Part shown: piece after piece, positions 11,401 to 26,400 of the stretch
How positions within the stretch are numbered: position 1 is the stretch's first letter
Layout: each line of letters starts with the position of its first letter
Assembly (NCBI RefSeq): GCF_000499845.2
Contig: NW_027174118.1
Span: 80,442 to 144,441 of the forward strand
Source of the DNA: Phaseolus vulgaris
Lineage: Eukaryota > Streptophyta > Magnoliopsida > Fabales > Fabaceae
DNA: 64,000 nt
Reading direction: 5' to 3'
Made by a program: the position numbers and the translations under genes
The notes under the pieces: model-generated
Told to the model about the DNA's origin: nothing
Database searches by the model: none
The model's input: only the letters and a program-made list of their open reading frames with translations

Positions 11401-14400
11401 AAATACATCATTGATCTTCTCAAAGAGATTGGTAAGTTGGGTTGTAAGCCCACTGGAGTGCCAATAGAGCAAAATCATAGGATTGGGAATGATGAAGAAA
11501 ACCCAAAAGTGGAGAAGACACAATATCAAAGACTTGTGGGAAAACTCATTTATCTATCACACACTAGGCCAGACATAGCCTATGCAATTAGTGTGGTTAG
11601 CCAATTTATGCATGATCCAAGAGAAAGACACTTGCAGGCAGTAGATAAAATTATTCAGTACTTAAAAGCCTCTCCAGGAAAAGGATTGCTATTCAAAAAG
11701 GGGGAAAACTTATCAATGAAAGTATATACTGATGCTGACTATGCAGGATCGATTGTTGATAGGAGATCCACCACAGGCTACTGCATGTTCTTGGGTGGAA
11801 ATCAGGTGACGTGGAGGAGCAAGAAGCAAAATGTAGTTGCAAGATCAAATGCAAAGGCAGAATTTAGAGCCATGGCTCAAGGAGTGTGAGAACTTTTATG
11901 GATGGAGATCATACTTGATGACCTAAAAATAAAATATGAAGCTCCTATGGGTTTGGTGTGTGATAATAAGTCTGCTATCAATATTGCACACAATCCAGTT
12001 CAACATGATCGAACAAAGCACGTAGAGATAGACCGACACTTTATTAAAGAGAAGTTGGATGATGGTCTTATAGCCACTGAGTACATCCCTTCAAGACTCC
12101 AATTGGCAGATATGTTTACTAAGGGACTTCCCACAAAACAATTCGAAGATCTTACTTGCAAGTTGGGAATGATAGATATACATTCACCAACTTGAGGGGG
12201 AGTGTTGCATAATCAGGAGAATTATGTTATAATTAAGTGCATATTCCATTTTATATTTATTAGGACAGATTTGTTAGTAATTTGATTTTATTTGATTTGT
12301 ACAGCTTTAAACACCCATTATTTCTAGCTTTCATTACCTATTATTTCTTTCCTTAATTAGGTTGTAAAACAGTCTATAAATAGATATTGTAATCACATTT
12401 GTAATACAGCTTAGAAATATATTTCATCTATTTCTTTCCACTGTAACAAAATACTGAAATTCTAAATTAGATTTAATATAACTTGATCCCCAAATGTCAA
12501 AATGAATTAAAGCAAAAGAAGACAAAACACATTACGAGACACTACTAACAACAAAACTTTGACTTTTTTCCCTAATTGACATGACTCACAAGAAAAACTT
12601 GATAACTTGGACTAACCTAAAACAAACTACTACATCTAGGCAAGACTAGGATGACCCAGTTGAGCATGGAGGAGAGATGGAGAATCCAATATTGTGCCAG
12701 CATGCACAGAGGTGATAAAGACCATGAGACTCACATTTGACCCTATAAACAAACATAATCTTTGCTAAAAGAGATAATACAATCAAAGGAACAAGTAAGA
12801 TGACTAATGGATAATAAGTTAAATGGAGACTCAGGACATAAAGAACATTGCCAATGAATAATACCAAAACCATCAAATGAGACCCTAGAGCCATGTCATG
12901 GTAATAGAAGGTAAACAACCCAAAGTAGACAAAGAAGAGAAAAAAGATTTGTTATCAATAATATGATCTATGAATGTTGAGTCTAGAACCAAAGAACAAA
13001 GAGAATTGGAGTAATTAAAAGAAACAAAATACATACCTATGCGTACAACAAAAGAAGTTAAACTAGAGTTCTAATGATCCTTATACCATTGGAGAAATTC
13101 ATTGAAAATAACAAGTTGTCCTGAGTTATTTGATGAAGTAGGGTCAAAGTAGACAATTGCAAAGGAGCAGTTTGGACAACTAAGCAGATCGAGGAGAATG
13201 ACCATGTAAGGCATAACACTTGTCAATTTTGTGGTCTAACTTGTGACAATGTCCACACATGTGACGCCCTCAGCCAGACTTACAAGGACGATTGTGATCA
13301 TCACACTGAGATACCAAAGCAGAAGCAGAAGAGTCATTTGCAAAAGCAGATATATCATTAGTTGGCTTACCTGACACACAAAAGGGTGGAACAAGTGGAT
13401 GAAAAATTACACACAACTAGGGATCCCAAACTCAGATCGTGGAAAATTTAATAATCATCAAGAAGTCCATGTAAAGCCAATAACAAGAACTTTGACCATT
13501 GCTCGAGTTCTTGAGATGGAGTAGAGGCATGAGGCAATAACTCATTGAAGTCATGAAGAAGAACATGAACTTTAACCAGATATACGACCATTGCACCATT
13601 AACATGTTTGTGGACAACAATATTGAGGATTTTTTTACAAACACCATAAAGAAGTTGAGTACCATTGGTGTACAATAATTTGGCTTGTTCCCAAACCTCT
13701 GAACATGTCTCATAAGCACAAAAATTTTGTTTTAAAGATGAGTGAATAATAGACTTTAGTACAATGCAAAATTGAGAAGCCATTTTCAACTAATGGGAAA
13801 CCTCATTTTTAGCAATAATGGCAACACTTTATGTAAGATGATCAACATAACCCTAACTCTTAAGTCATAGTTTATTATCTGATGCCCAGGTATCATAATT
13901 AGTTCCATCCAATTTTTCAATGAATAGAAGTACATTGACATAATTAGAGTAGATTGGGGATCGAGCGTAGTGAAGTAGAAGGACAATAAGGCGATAACAA
14001 CATTGGTAATTGCAGCCAGAAAAGACATCAGACATGCTTCCATGCTCGGCAGAAAGTGTTGGCTGTGACACTGCTTGGCGAGGAGCTTCGACCACTGTGA
14101 TCTTTGCGGCATGGTGGTCGCCTAGTGGTCGTACATCTAACACTAAGAAAGACCTAAAAGTATATGCTTAAATTTTAGAGGAACTTGAAAAACATTTAAA
14201 TTTTAGAATGACAAAAACAATACAAAAAACAATGCGGACGTATTTAATATTAGAAGAACTTTTTGTTTTATCCGAAAAGAAACTAGTAAAACTCTTAAGA
14301 GAAACTAAACTGAATAATTAACTGATATTTTATAAATTTCACAATACACTCAATAATAGGACTACAACAATGTATTTATAGGCACTGTATGCCGCTCAGC

Positions 14401-17400
14401 ACCATTTAACTAATATAAGTTCTTGCTAGGCACCATTAGGCTATTCTTAGCAATGGCTGATAGCTATAAAAGACTAACAGTAGTACAAACTAAACTTACA
14501 AACTTATTTTTACACCATCCCCTCTCAAACTAAAGAAGATTTTTCAGATGAAAAATTCTTCACATTGTTTTGCTTCGAAGAAACATAAATCGAACCCAAG
14601 ATAGAGGCTTGGTCAGTACATCTAAACACTGATCAAGAGCAGAATATGATAGATGTAGATTTGCTTGGCCATAACCTTTTCTCGCACAAAGAAATCCATG
14701 ATAGTTCAGTGGAAGTTTGAGACAAACTTTTGTATTCTGCCTCAGCACTGGACAAAGCAGTAACTTGTTTCTTTAAGAGACCACCAAGATATCAAATTAG
14801 GACCAAGAAAGATGGTTGCTCCTAAAGTATAACATCTATCATCAACATCAAGAAGTAAAATTTTGGCTTATTTTTCAAAATCATTTTCTTCTGAAAATGC
14901 TTTCTAATATTCTATCAAACATATTTTCAGCTTCCTTTTCTGTTTTCTTTGGAAATTAAAACAGAAAATGTTCAAAGTAAATGCCACCTAAACTTCTGAA
15001 ACAGAACATTTTCTAAAGTGATTCAAACTGACAAGAGATAGATATTGCAACATTAATCCTAATTGCAACAAAGTCTGACTAACTGCAACTGACAACCCAA
15101 CTGTCAGTTACCGATAACCAACTTGCCAGAACAGGATCCAATACCCTGCACTTGATTGCAGCAGATACAGCATCATAACCTAAGATCTCTAACAATCATT
15201 GATGAAATCCATTTTATACAAACGGTTAATGCATGACCAAATGCTCAATGCTTGTGTCTGAGTTTGTCCCCTGTATTAAAAATTCCTCATTCAGTGTTCC
15301 CCATATATAAGATAGAACAATCAAATATCACCGAAATATACTTTATTTCCATTCAACAACAAAGATTGCTTCAATAATTGCCATTGCAAATATAAATTAG
15401 ATTGGTAATTAAAGTTTGCAGAAAGAGTCTACCCTCTGAATATGTTTTGATATCATCTCTAGAGTCATTAAAACCTTCCTTCCATGAGTAAGTTCACTTC
15501 TGTTGCAATAACAGGTATGAATGTCATTATACAACATAATAATACAGAAAAAAGCATGTCTATGAACTGATTCAAAGCACAAAGAACATTAGCTTAGGTA
15601 ATTATCAACATATGGTATATGCCCGCAAGTAAGAAATTCACATTGAAGTTCAAGGGACAACCACAAAAGCAAGAAATATGCCCTAAATAAATAAATAAAA
15701 CAACCCGAGATTCAAAAAAATATTGCTCACTAAAGATTATATTCGTAATAATAAATATTCCAGAGTGAAGCCTTGATGTGTAGGGCTGATCATTCTAGTT
15801 CCAAGATCAAGCCATTGTTATTCAATTAAAACATGGATAACTAGATTACTTAGTAAAAGAAACACAACACTTTAGAAAATAAAATGTGTCATGCACACTC
15901 TTACAAAGCAATTGTTTTTTCAAATACTTAATATAGCAAGATAACATTTTAGGGAAGAATTTATGCAAAACCTTTTAAAGGTACCAGAAATCTTTGCACT
16001 AAATATGTCAAAGGCAGCTGACACGAAACTACATTTTCTAATTGTTGATATTTTGTTGATATGGTCAATTATCTGCAAGGGAAACACTAATCAGAAACAT
16101 TTACACTGAAACAATATATGAAAACTAAAGAAAATATATGAAGCCTCCATGGCCATATGGTCCATCTGTTATGAAGGTTAAAACTGAAAACCTTTATAAA
16201 AGATGTACCTTCATTGTTTTATCTTTCTCCAAAGGCAATAAAGCCTTGAAGACTCTACTATATGACCCATCATCACAATCAGGCAGTGTCGTTCGAAGCA
16301 TGGCAATGATAGTTCTGACTACCTATTATAAGAAGGCAAAAGTAAACAAATTATGCATACATGCAGAGATAAAGATACAATCATTTGTAGGTCCAATAGT
16401 TGTAAGATTATAATCATAAAACTTTCAACAGCTTGTGAACTTCAATTATAAAATAGTCTAGAAGATATGCTAAACAAATCTGTTGAGCCCAGGGATAACA
16501 TACACATGTAAGAAGCTGGATGCAAGACATATATGCACTAGCTTAGTTTGACAGAGGGGAAGTCTTAGGGAGTGTAATTAGCCAGTTCATGTAAATATGA
16601 CTTAACTCATTCTTCACATCCTGGAACTATCTCAATGAAAACCTGGGTAGAGGATTCTATACAAGAAAATTGTCCACTATAGAATTTAGGGTTTTGTTGA
16701 TACAAATTAGGCGAGGTTTATGTTGATAGGATACATGTGACTGATTATCCTAGTAAAAATACAACTCTAGTTGAAAACACAATTACATATATTTTGAGAA
16801 AATAAAGAACAAGAGAAAGGAAAACTTGACCAATTCCTTAAGAAGCTACTTTAGATCCGGTTGGCTAGGATTATAAAATGAGGTATTGGAGTGAAACGAG
16901 CATAAGAAAAGAAGGATTTTTCTCACATCCAAAAAAAAGTAAAAAGCTAAGAGATATGTTCTTTCTCCATAACGTTCATTATGCTTTACTGTGAGGTTTT
17001 GATTTAGATTAGGAGTATAGTTTCATGGTATTCTCTAGCTTCATTACAAATGCAATGCATAACAACGAATATTATCACTAGTTTTTCTTAAAAATCATAG
17101 CTACAATTGCTTCACACTCCTCCTCGTCCCCAAAACATATAATAATAATCAATTGTTAAGCTAACTACACCTACCACTTCCAAGTTAAGGATTCGATCGG
17201 CAACTACTCCTACTACCCCACCCTCAACGCCACATGCATTATCTATTAGTCCAATGATGTGGGCTGTGATAACCCCACAAAGGTTCCCCAATCTTAGGCT
17301 GGTATATTATGGTGACATTCGACAACGTTGGGAAGTGACTCTGTTGGAGGTGTAAGGCAACGAACATCTTTTTGTGGTGTTGTAAGTTTGAAGCCAACAT

Positions 17401-20400
17401 GCATGTCTCAAGATTTGGAATAATGGCATATGCATCACCATCTGATACCATTGGATTCCTTAGTTCAAGTATGTCAAGAGGAAGCAATAGGTGAAGAAGC
17501 CATTTGAGCTATTGAGCATAATAAGAAATGAGTGTTGCACAAGACAGTTTATTGTTGCTAAAAAAAAGGTGGCTCCATGATGAGCATAATTTTACTCACT
17601 TTAAAACTTTAATCATAAATTCTTGGACTGTAATCATGAATAAATTAATTGTTTTAATTCAGATTCATCTAATTGGGTTTATCTGTTATTTCTACTAATC
17701 TTGTGTTGTAGTCGCAGTACATGGTCCAATATTACTTTGTGTAGATGGTCTGGCTAGACAATCGAGTGGGTACATGGAGTAGAAGGCCCAACAACCCATC
17801 TAGCAAGACTGAAGAAAACACCTCAACATCAACTATAATGAAGATGAACCTGTGAAAAGGGTCTGATGAAAATAATAGACTAGACGATCTAGTAGACTGT
17901 CTCAAGGAATCATTAACGTTGCGAGTGGGCCTAATCAAGCAAAAGTCCAAGTTGTTTCTTTGAATCAAAACGAGAAACAAAATCTGAATAGAAGAATAAG
18001 ATAACAAAATCTACAATATCTCGGAAACAGAATTGGATATAAATCATTTGCAAAAATACGAGGCCACAAAATTCGAAAATTCTGAAAAGTTGGAAGTGAG
18101 AAATTGTGAACAATATTTGAAACGAAAAATAATAATGAGATCACTTAAGCAAAGAAACCTATAAAAAGATGCAAGATTCAAGGAGAAAGGAATAAGTTTT
18201 CTTAGATTTCTTTTTTTTTCTTTGTAATTCTTTGGTTTTGCCTCCGCATAGAAGGCTAGATTTCTTTGGGTTGATTCTCTTGTAATTACAAAATGAATTC
18301 TGAGATTCATTGTAATTAAAGTTTTGTTCTTCAATATAGACATTCTGGTCTTATTGAGTTTTAGTTTCTATTTTGGGAATTGTTTCTAGAATTATTCAAT
18401 TTTGTCTTTAAACAAAACTCTTGTTAAGTTTGCAGTATTATGAACAATCTCTTGGGTGCATGATTCAAGAGGTAAAAGATTTAAAAACCTTAGTAGACGC
18501 ATGGAGGAGTAAGGTACTGAATAAATTAATGGACGCATGTTTCATTAATTAGATTCCATTGTCTTTGCTGACGCATGTTTACTCAATTCAATTATGTTTG
18601 GATGGTTGAATGAATAAAATATTTATATCAACTAATGAAGAGTACATTAAAGAACCTACTTTCTTTACAGTTTCATAATAGCCTATCTTAATCTTTTGCT
18701 AAAACACGTTTAAACCTCACTTTAATCCTTACTAGTATCACTAAGCTCATTGTTTGCAGATAGATTATGAATACTGATCTACTAGAATCACTATTGGATT
18801 TGTTGAGAGACAACTTGGGATCACCTGAACTTATCTATACTATCATTTCTCTAGTGTTAGATGGTCTAACATTGTTGTTAGACAGTCTCTGCAATGGAAC
18901 TAGAATTTCTTTCAATTTGATCGCCTAAATGACAACGATCACTCCAATTGGTATCTTGGTTAAAAACACAGACCATATTCTTAGGGAGATAAAATATTTT
19001 TCCTTTGTTACAATGTAAAAAGGTTTGGCTAATATTTATTTTAACCTTCTCTTTTGCATTAAAGATAATGACAAATTTGGTTCACAATGCAACCCCTCAA
19101 AATGCCATGCCCTTGATTCTAGTGTTCTTGTATGCATCACATGGAGAACTAGTTTGTGTGTAGACTTAATCATCTGGATAGTTTGCTTGATTCAAGTGCA
19201 ATTTAGACTTCAATACGTGCATGCACATGCATGGCTTAGTGTTTTCGCAAAGTTGGGTGCTAATGGGAGGTGGGGAATTCCTATGACATGGCACTGATCT
19301 CCAAGGACCTAAGACAGATGCTTATTATTTTGAATGTAATGGGCTTTATATTGGGCAAGGAGAAATGATGGGTGCCTTGACTGCCAATTACAACTACATT
19401 CATGTTGTTATTATTTTCTCCTTTTCACTTCAATGCATGCATGTTATCAATATGTTGACGGCTATGTTTGTTTTTTTGCTGAATGGTAAAATTAAAACTC
19501 AACTATGCATGTGGGATTTCCTGGTGCCACAATCAATTGATGGACACACCTTTTAAACTTTGTACGTTGCAATTATTTTTGTTTAGTTTTTTATTTTAAA
19601 ATGCTATTTACTTATTCTAAATTATTTTATTGACGGCTATTTACTTAATTATGTTTGTTAATTAAATTTTAGTACCCCTTTTTTAGAACATGTGTAGGTA
19701 ACTCTACTTCTAATAGTAAAAAATTAAATTTTATAATTGTATGTAGGATTGCATCATCATACACACTAAGATTCATTTAAAATATAATGACAATCTTCAA
19801 ATGTTTGTTATGTGCTAACTTTTTTTGATTCTTTTAATATAATTGTGTAGATTACATTACCTTTATATTAAAGAGTCATTTAGGTATATGTATGACAACA
19901 CACGTCACGTTATCTCGTACCTAGTGCCTATTGATTATAATACATCTGCATTTTTAATATGATAAGTAAAATAATTTTGTACTACCTTAAATAAATTTGA
20001 GATATTTGTATAGCTGCATGTGCCATCTTATATTTAATTATCTAAAAATAAAAGAAAATCATAAGAATATAATATAATAAAAATAACCATTTGAGTATAT
20101 TAATAATCATACACATCATCTTATATTCAATAATTTATTCTTATATAGCAATTTATTTTGATTAAATGTTTTTCTTCTAAATAAAACTCATTCAACAATC
20201 TACAATATCAATGCATAATTTACAATATCTTGGCTTATTGTGCATCAAGTATAGTCGTTTGTCCTATCTTACACTCAAATTGGCGTGAACTATAGAAAAT
20301 GAAAAAAACTAACAAATATTAAAATTAAAAAATATCTTTTTAGACAAAGAACTGATTTTTCATTGTAAATGGAAATACGTAAAAGCAAGGTCATTGCTTA

Positions 20401-23400
20401 TCTAGTCTAAATAAAAATATGCATTATGTTTCAGGGAAATAAATAAACATTTTAAAAACCAAATTTATTTTGCACATTTAATAAAAGGTAATTGTCTTTG
20501 GACGAACATAGTACGACGCTAATACCTTACCTACATGTAATCAACTCTCATACCTAAATGTGGTTTCGAGACCACTTTCTTTGAAAGGATTTTTCGTAGT
20601 TTTCCTTGGCGATTTCTCTGTTTCCAAAGTTTTATCGTCACCCCGTTGTGACCAAGATTACAGTTGTTAATAATTTACACTTAGAACAAATGGATGTTTT
20701 ATGTAATTGACATTAATGGTCCCAAATTCTTCACCCTTTCTATAAATTCATTCATTATCTGCCGATTGACTTAGTAGACATAAAAAATGCCATTTAACTT
20801 CCAGTTTCTCAACAACAATTGACTGTCATCTTGTTGGTTGGATGTGTTGCTCTCTATAGTTTAAAACAGACCATTCTGGCCTAGTTTTTGGGCGTTCTAG
20901 TTCCACCCATCTACAATCATTTGCAGAGAAAGGAAAAACAAGAGATGAAGATTCCTCAAGAGAAAATGACAAAAGCAAGAATAAAGAAACTAGAGAAGGA
21001 GATTAGATAGCATAGAATAGAAAAATCTCTTCTGTAAAAATGAAATTATTTGTTTCAAATATGTTGGAATATTTTAGGTTTCTAGATACTTCTAGCATGT
21101 TCTAAACAGAGTGGTTAAGTGTCATAAACTAACTTCAGAGCTACTTCATACACCTAACTACCTCATCATTACATGATCCAAAGGAGTTGCAACTCCCTCT
21201 CATTCATGCATCTATAATCTTGCAAACCCATGTAGATTCGCCTAGGATTAGTTGTTTGACTTCTTTACACCTTTTGTTAGCTTCTTGAATACACCTTCTA
21301 ATCCTATAAATAGAAGGCTCCTCTCTTGTATGATGTTTTTGTGAGACTTGAGTATCTTGAAAATTTGGCTCTTTGCTTAGGTTCTTATCTTAGGAGAGAG
21401 AGCCTTTTCAAGTAGTGAATCTACAATGCAATTATCCTTGAAGTCTCATTTAAGGTGGCGTGTTCTACCATTCTCTATCCTTTCCATATTTTCTATTTTT
21501 TCTCTTTTTCCTCAATGGCTGAAACCACCATGAGATATTCCCATCTTGAGTTCTAAGTTGTAAATCTTTCAAAGAGTTTATCGATCCTTTAAGTCCTAGG
21601 AGAACTTCATTACCAAATGTGAGGTACGTCACTTTGTCTTTCCATTCATTCTCATTCCTGTGTTTCAAACTTTGTCATCACTAAAGATGATGAGGCTAGA
21701 ATCTCTGGGAGAAGATACTAAATAAAAGTTCCATGGCTGAGCATATTCCAGATCCTGACGAGAATGCAGACACCCTCAACAAACCACTTTCCTCTCTTAG
21801 AGTTCTAGCCATGAGATGAGAGAACTTGGATATATGATCAATTCTACCTCAGTCAACCACCTTGTGTTTGAACGGGAGTATTTTGAAGCTATACATATAT
21901 TCATTTCATTGTAATTTTGTTTAGCTTTCTTTGTAACAGATTAGTTTTCCTGTTGTGAATTAATTACTTGCTGACGTAGACATAGGTATACACTGTTTCT
22001 TTCTCAATACTTTGAACCTAATGAAATGACAATCAATACTTTCTCAGTTACTTGCTGACGTACCTATGACACCACATTTAGATATCATTCTGTACTAGGA
22101 AATAAAATCCCAAGGTTTACAATGACCATAAAATAGTTATGATCAACTTAAAATCAAAGGTATTAGTTATTAGTGGAGGCCCAGCGGCCCAGAAATGTTA
22201 ATATTTTTAACAATAGTCAAATATAAATTGTTCAATATAAACACAGTTTCATATTATTGAAAAATAAATTACCTTTCTTCTGTAAAAAGCTACACCATGA
22301 ATGTTAAATGGTATTTTCCTATCACGAAAAGCCATTTGGAAGGCTTTCCCCGATACCTGAAACAGGAAGAAAGGCAGTAGGAAAAACCATTCTGTCAGAA
22401 ATAGGGTAATTGCTCTTGTACATAGTTATAATACCAATAAACATCACCTGCCTACGGTAGAGAATTGCAATGTTGCCAAAACAACAGTTATCTGCTGAAT
22501 GATTTGATGAAATTTCTAAGATTTTGTCAACAACAAATGCGCATTGTGCATCCTCACTGTGACACTCCTTCATAACTATCTGCACATTATTAACAAAATA
22601 ATTTTAACTATATATACAAAAATCACAATTAAACATACTTTTCAAAAAAGCATGCAGCAAGATGTAACCTTAGAACCAGAGGAGTTATCAGTAAGAACAT
22701 TCTTCAGCTGACATCGCTTGGAATTGTTTTGAATAAGAGAAGATGCAGCCTCAACAATGCAACGTGTGGATCGATAGTTTTTGTTAAGCCTAATCTGAAC
22801 CAAAAAAGTTATGCAAGTATCCAATGAAGACATTTAATAAGGAAATATAGCGTATCCATTCTTCTATCAAATCATATATGTATATGGGTATAACATAACC
22901 AATTACTCACTGCAGCCTTGAATCTAAACAAAAATAAATAAACCCACACTAATTAAGAGTTGGTTAGCATTATTTAATTTTACCAATCTGAAGAGTGCAA
23001 GAATGGAGAAGATAAAAAAGACCAAGAGTGCACAAGAATAATACCAAGGAGGGTTACATGACAAGTATTAAAATATAAAAAGAAGAATAGGATAAATCCC
23101 TTGTGTATATTGAACACATAGATTATGCTTATATAGAAAAAGAAACATATGTGCTAAGTCCATTACATAAATAGAAATATCTAACAATATATATAATATC
23201 TCATAATATATAATAATATCTAACACTCCCCTCAAGCTGGTGCATATAAATTATATGTACCCAACTTGTTACAAATATAATCAATCCTAGACCCTCGTAA
23301 GGGTTTAGTAAAAATGTCTACTAATTGATCATTTGAATTAACGAACTCAATCTAGATATCTCCGGATATAATATTTTCTCGAATGAAATGACAATCAATC

Positions 23401-26400
23401 CCAATATGTTTGGTCCTTTCATGAAAAACTAGGGGTGGCAATGCGGGCTGGCCCGCCCCGCATAAGGGTTGGCCCGTGGGCCTGCGGTCTAGCCCACATA
23501 AGAAATATTTATTAAAAAAGTAATTTTTTAAATACATATTTTGAATTTTTTTTATTTAGATACATTAGGTAAATGGTCTCATAATATTATTTTCATGAAA
23601 CATGCGTAATAAGATGTTATTAAAAATTTCGGAATGTAAAATATGAGGCTACATGAAGAAAATATGGGGGTGTAGAAAAAAAAAATTATACATTTTAAAG
23701 TTATGTGGGTAATGCGGGACAACTCGCCCCGGCCCGCACTTGGCCCGCAGTGCGGGCCAACAGGTTGAAATAAGCAACCCACCCCACGTTTTTTAAAGTA
23801 GGCCGCGGGCCGGCCCGCCCCACTTTGCCACCCCTCTGAAAAACTGGATTTGAGCTAATACGAAGAGCAACCTAATTATCACATATAAGTGTCATTTAAG
23901 TAACATCACCAAATTGCAATTCTTTAAGTAATTGTCTAAGCAAAACAAGCTTACAAGTAACTGAGGTCATAGCTCTATATTTGTTTTTGCACTAGATCTC
24001 ACCACAACACTTTGTTTCTTGCTCTTCCAAGAGATCAGGGTATCACCAATGGAAACACAATAACCGGAAGTTGATCTTCTATCAGATGGAGATCCTGCCC
24101 AATCAACATCTGAATAACAAACAACTTTAGTATGGTTATTGTAACCATATAACAAACCTTTTCCAGGAGAGCCTTTAATGTACTTCAGTGTATGAATGAT
24201 TACATTCCAATAGTCTTCACATGGAGAATTAAGAAATTGACTCACCACACTGACTTCAAAGGAAATATCAGGACGAATATCAGTGAGAAAGTTCAATTTT
24301 CCAACTAATCTTTTGTACTTCTCAGGATCTGAAAGAGGCTCCTCCTGTTTGAGTAGAAGTTTGACATTGGGAACCATAGGAGTATCAACAAATCACGAAT
24401 TCATCAACTCAATTTCTTCCAAAATATCCAATGCATATTTTCTTTGAGAGATAACAATATCATTATTGGATTATGCTACCTCAATCCCCAAGAAATATTT
24501 GTGTTTGCCAAGATCTTTGGTTTGAAAGGGACAAAGGTGTTGTTTTACTTGTGAGTTGCCATGGTGATCACTGCATGTAAGAATAATGTCATCAACATAT
24601 ACTACAAGCTAGATATACCCAACACTCGAGTGATGATAAAAAAACTAAATGATCTACTTCACTGCGAGTCAAACCAAACTATTGAACAATATTGCTAAAT
24701 TTTCCGAACCAAGCCTTGGAAAACTGCTTGAGGCCATATAAAGATTTGCAAAGACGACATACCAATCCAGAAGACTCCCCTTAAGCAACAAAATCGGGAG
24801 GTTGCTCCACATAAATTTCTTCCTGCAAACCCCCAATAAGAAAGGCATTTTTGACATCCAGTTGATAAAGAAGCCATAGCTGAAGAGCAGTCCATGACTA
24901 TGAATAAGCGAACAAAAGTCATCTTTGCCACTAGAGAAAAAGTATCACCATAGTCTAAATCAAAACTTTGGGTATAACCCTTAGCAACAAGATGAGCTTT
25001 GAGACGATCAATAGTATCATCAAGACCAACTTTGATAGCAACAATCCACCTGCAACCAACAACGGATTTCCTAGAAGGTAAAGGAACAAGTTCCCAAGTT
25101 TCATTATTCTAGAGCGCATTCATTTCATCAAGCATGGCCTGACGCCAACTAGGATGGGTTAAGGCATCACCTATAGATTTTGGAATGGAAATTATTAAAA
25201 AGTGAACTTTAAATCTAACTCAACCTTGTAAAACCGGCTTATAAGGTGAGTTTGCACCCACTTATAAACTATGAAATATCTTAATCTCTAGTCGATGAAC
25301 TCCAACACAACCAAGATGGGCTAAGGCATCACCTACACATTTTGGAATGGATATTATTAAAAAGTGGACTATAAACCTAACTCAACCTTAAAACCGACTT
25401 ATAAGGTGAGTTTGCACCCACTTATAAACTATGAAATATCATAACCTCTAGTCGATGTAGGATCTCCAACACAACCCCCCATACCAAGGCTACCAACTCA
25501 TGCATGGAACTATATGTTATGGATAGTTTGATAACGGCCTAACAGTAGGTGGTCTGATAAGTCCAACAAACTCTTGCTAGTATAGGCTCAAAATGGCTCT
25601 GATAACATATTAAGAAGTGGACTTTAAGTCTAACTCTACCTTATAAAACCGGCTTATAAGGTGAGGTTTGCACCCAGTTATAAATTATGAAATGTCATAA
25701 TCTCTAGTCGTTGTCGGATGCCCAACCAATACAAAAGAAATAGACAAAAAGCAGGTATGAAAAGGTTGAGATGGTTTATGGCATGGTTATAGAATCGAGA
25801 TACGAATCGTGAATCGTTTTTCGATTATTTAGAATCATGAATCGAATCTTATTATGAATCGTAAGATACATAATAAATAAAATATTATATATTTTTAAAT
25901 AAGAATAAATAACATAAATAAAATTGATTTTAAAATAACATAAATAGTTTTTATTTTAAAATACAATTTTTTTTAAAAATTAATTAAAATGAATAGAAAC
26001 TTAAATAGTCTTAAAAAATAAAATTGGTTTTTTAAAAATAAATAATCCTATAAAAAAAATTAAGAGTGGTCCAGCCTTTTAGTAAATGTTCAGCTTTTCA
26101 GATTAAGCGGTTCAGCTTTTCTTAAAATTTTGCTTCTTACTCATAACAAATAAACTTTATCAAAGAAGCTTTTCTTTTTCTCGTTTGTGGCCCTTCCTCT
26201 CCTGTGGACTCCCTCTTCTCCGGTGAGGAAACCTTTTGTCTGTGTTCCTCAATTTTCTTCTTCTATGCGTTCTACATTGTTCTTCTCTTCTCTTCTATTT
26301 ATTTTCTTCTCTTCTCCACTGTCGTTCATTGATTGAATCGGAAATAACGAAACAAAATCGCGAATCACTCGATTCATGTCACGAATTCAAACCCTAAAAC

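Larger units (their letters stand above)
6339..12442 (+). mobile_element. LTR-bounded Ty1/copia element with nested inserts
   Basis: Bounded by two 240-bp LTRs and near-identical flanks GTAAT (6,334-6,338) and GTAAC (12,443-12,447). The order is 5' LTR, initiator-Met PBS, TRIM segment, second PBS, leader, SIRE-like solo LTR, protease, integrase, RT, RNase H, polypurine tract, 3' LTR. No gag is recognisable. Coding frames contain stops and shifts, so it is not autonomous. It lies antisense in helicase intron 15 and splits the older copia element. Confidence 0.93.
5640..14516 (-). mobile_element. Old minus-strand copia element, interrupted and truncated
   Basis: Reading down the minus strand, an LTR-like segment (14,516-14,160) is followed by gag (14,143-13,080), protease and GAG-pre-integrase (13,070-12,443) and integrase (6,338-6,141, then 5,812-5,640). 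A plus-strand copia element at 6,339-12,442 splits it inside integrase. If that insert and one copy of its target duplication are removed, the frame reads [16 protein letters not shown], the normal integrase sequence. A solo LTR at 5,813-6,140 is a second insertion. RT and RNase H are missing from the 3' side. The element occupies most of helicase intron 15. Confidence 0.85.

Noticed and set aside
17239..17487. Minus-strand 82-codon frame as a gene in intron 12
   Set aside because: No domain, no splice support, and flanks without element structure.
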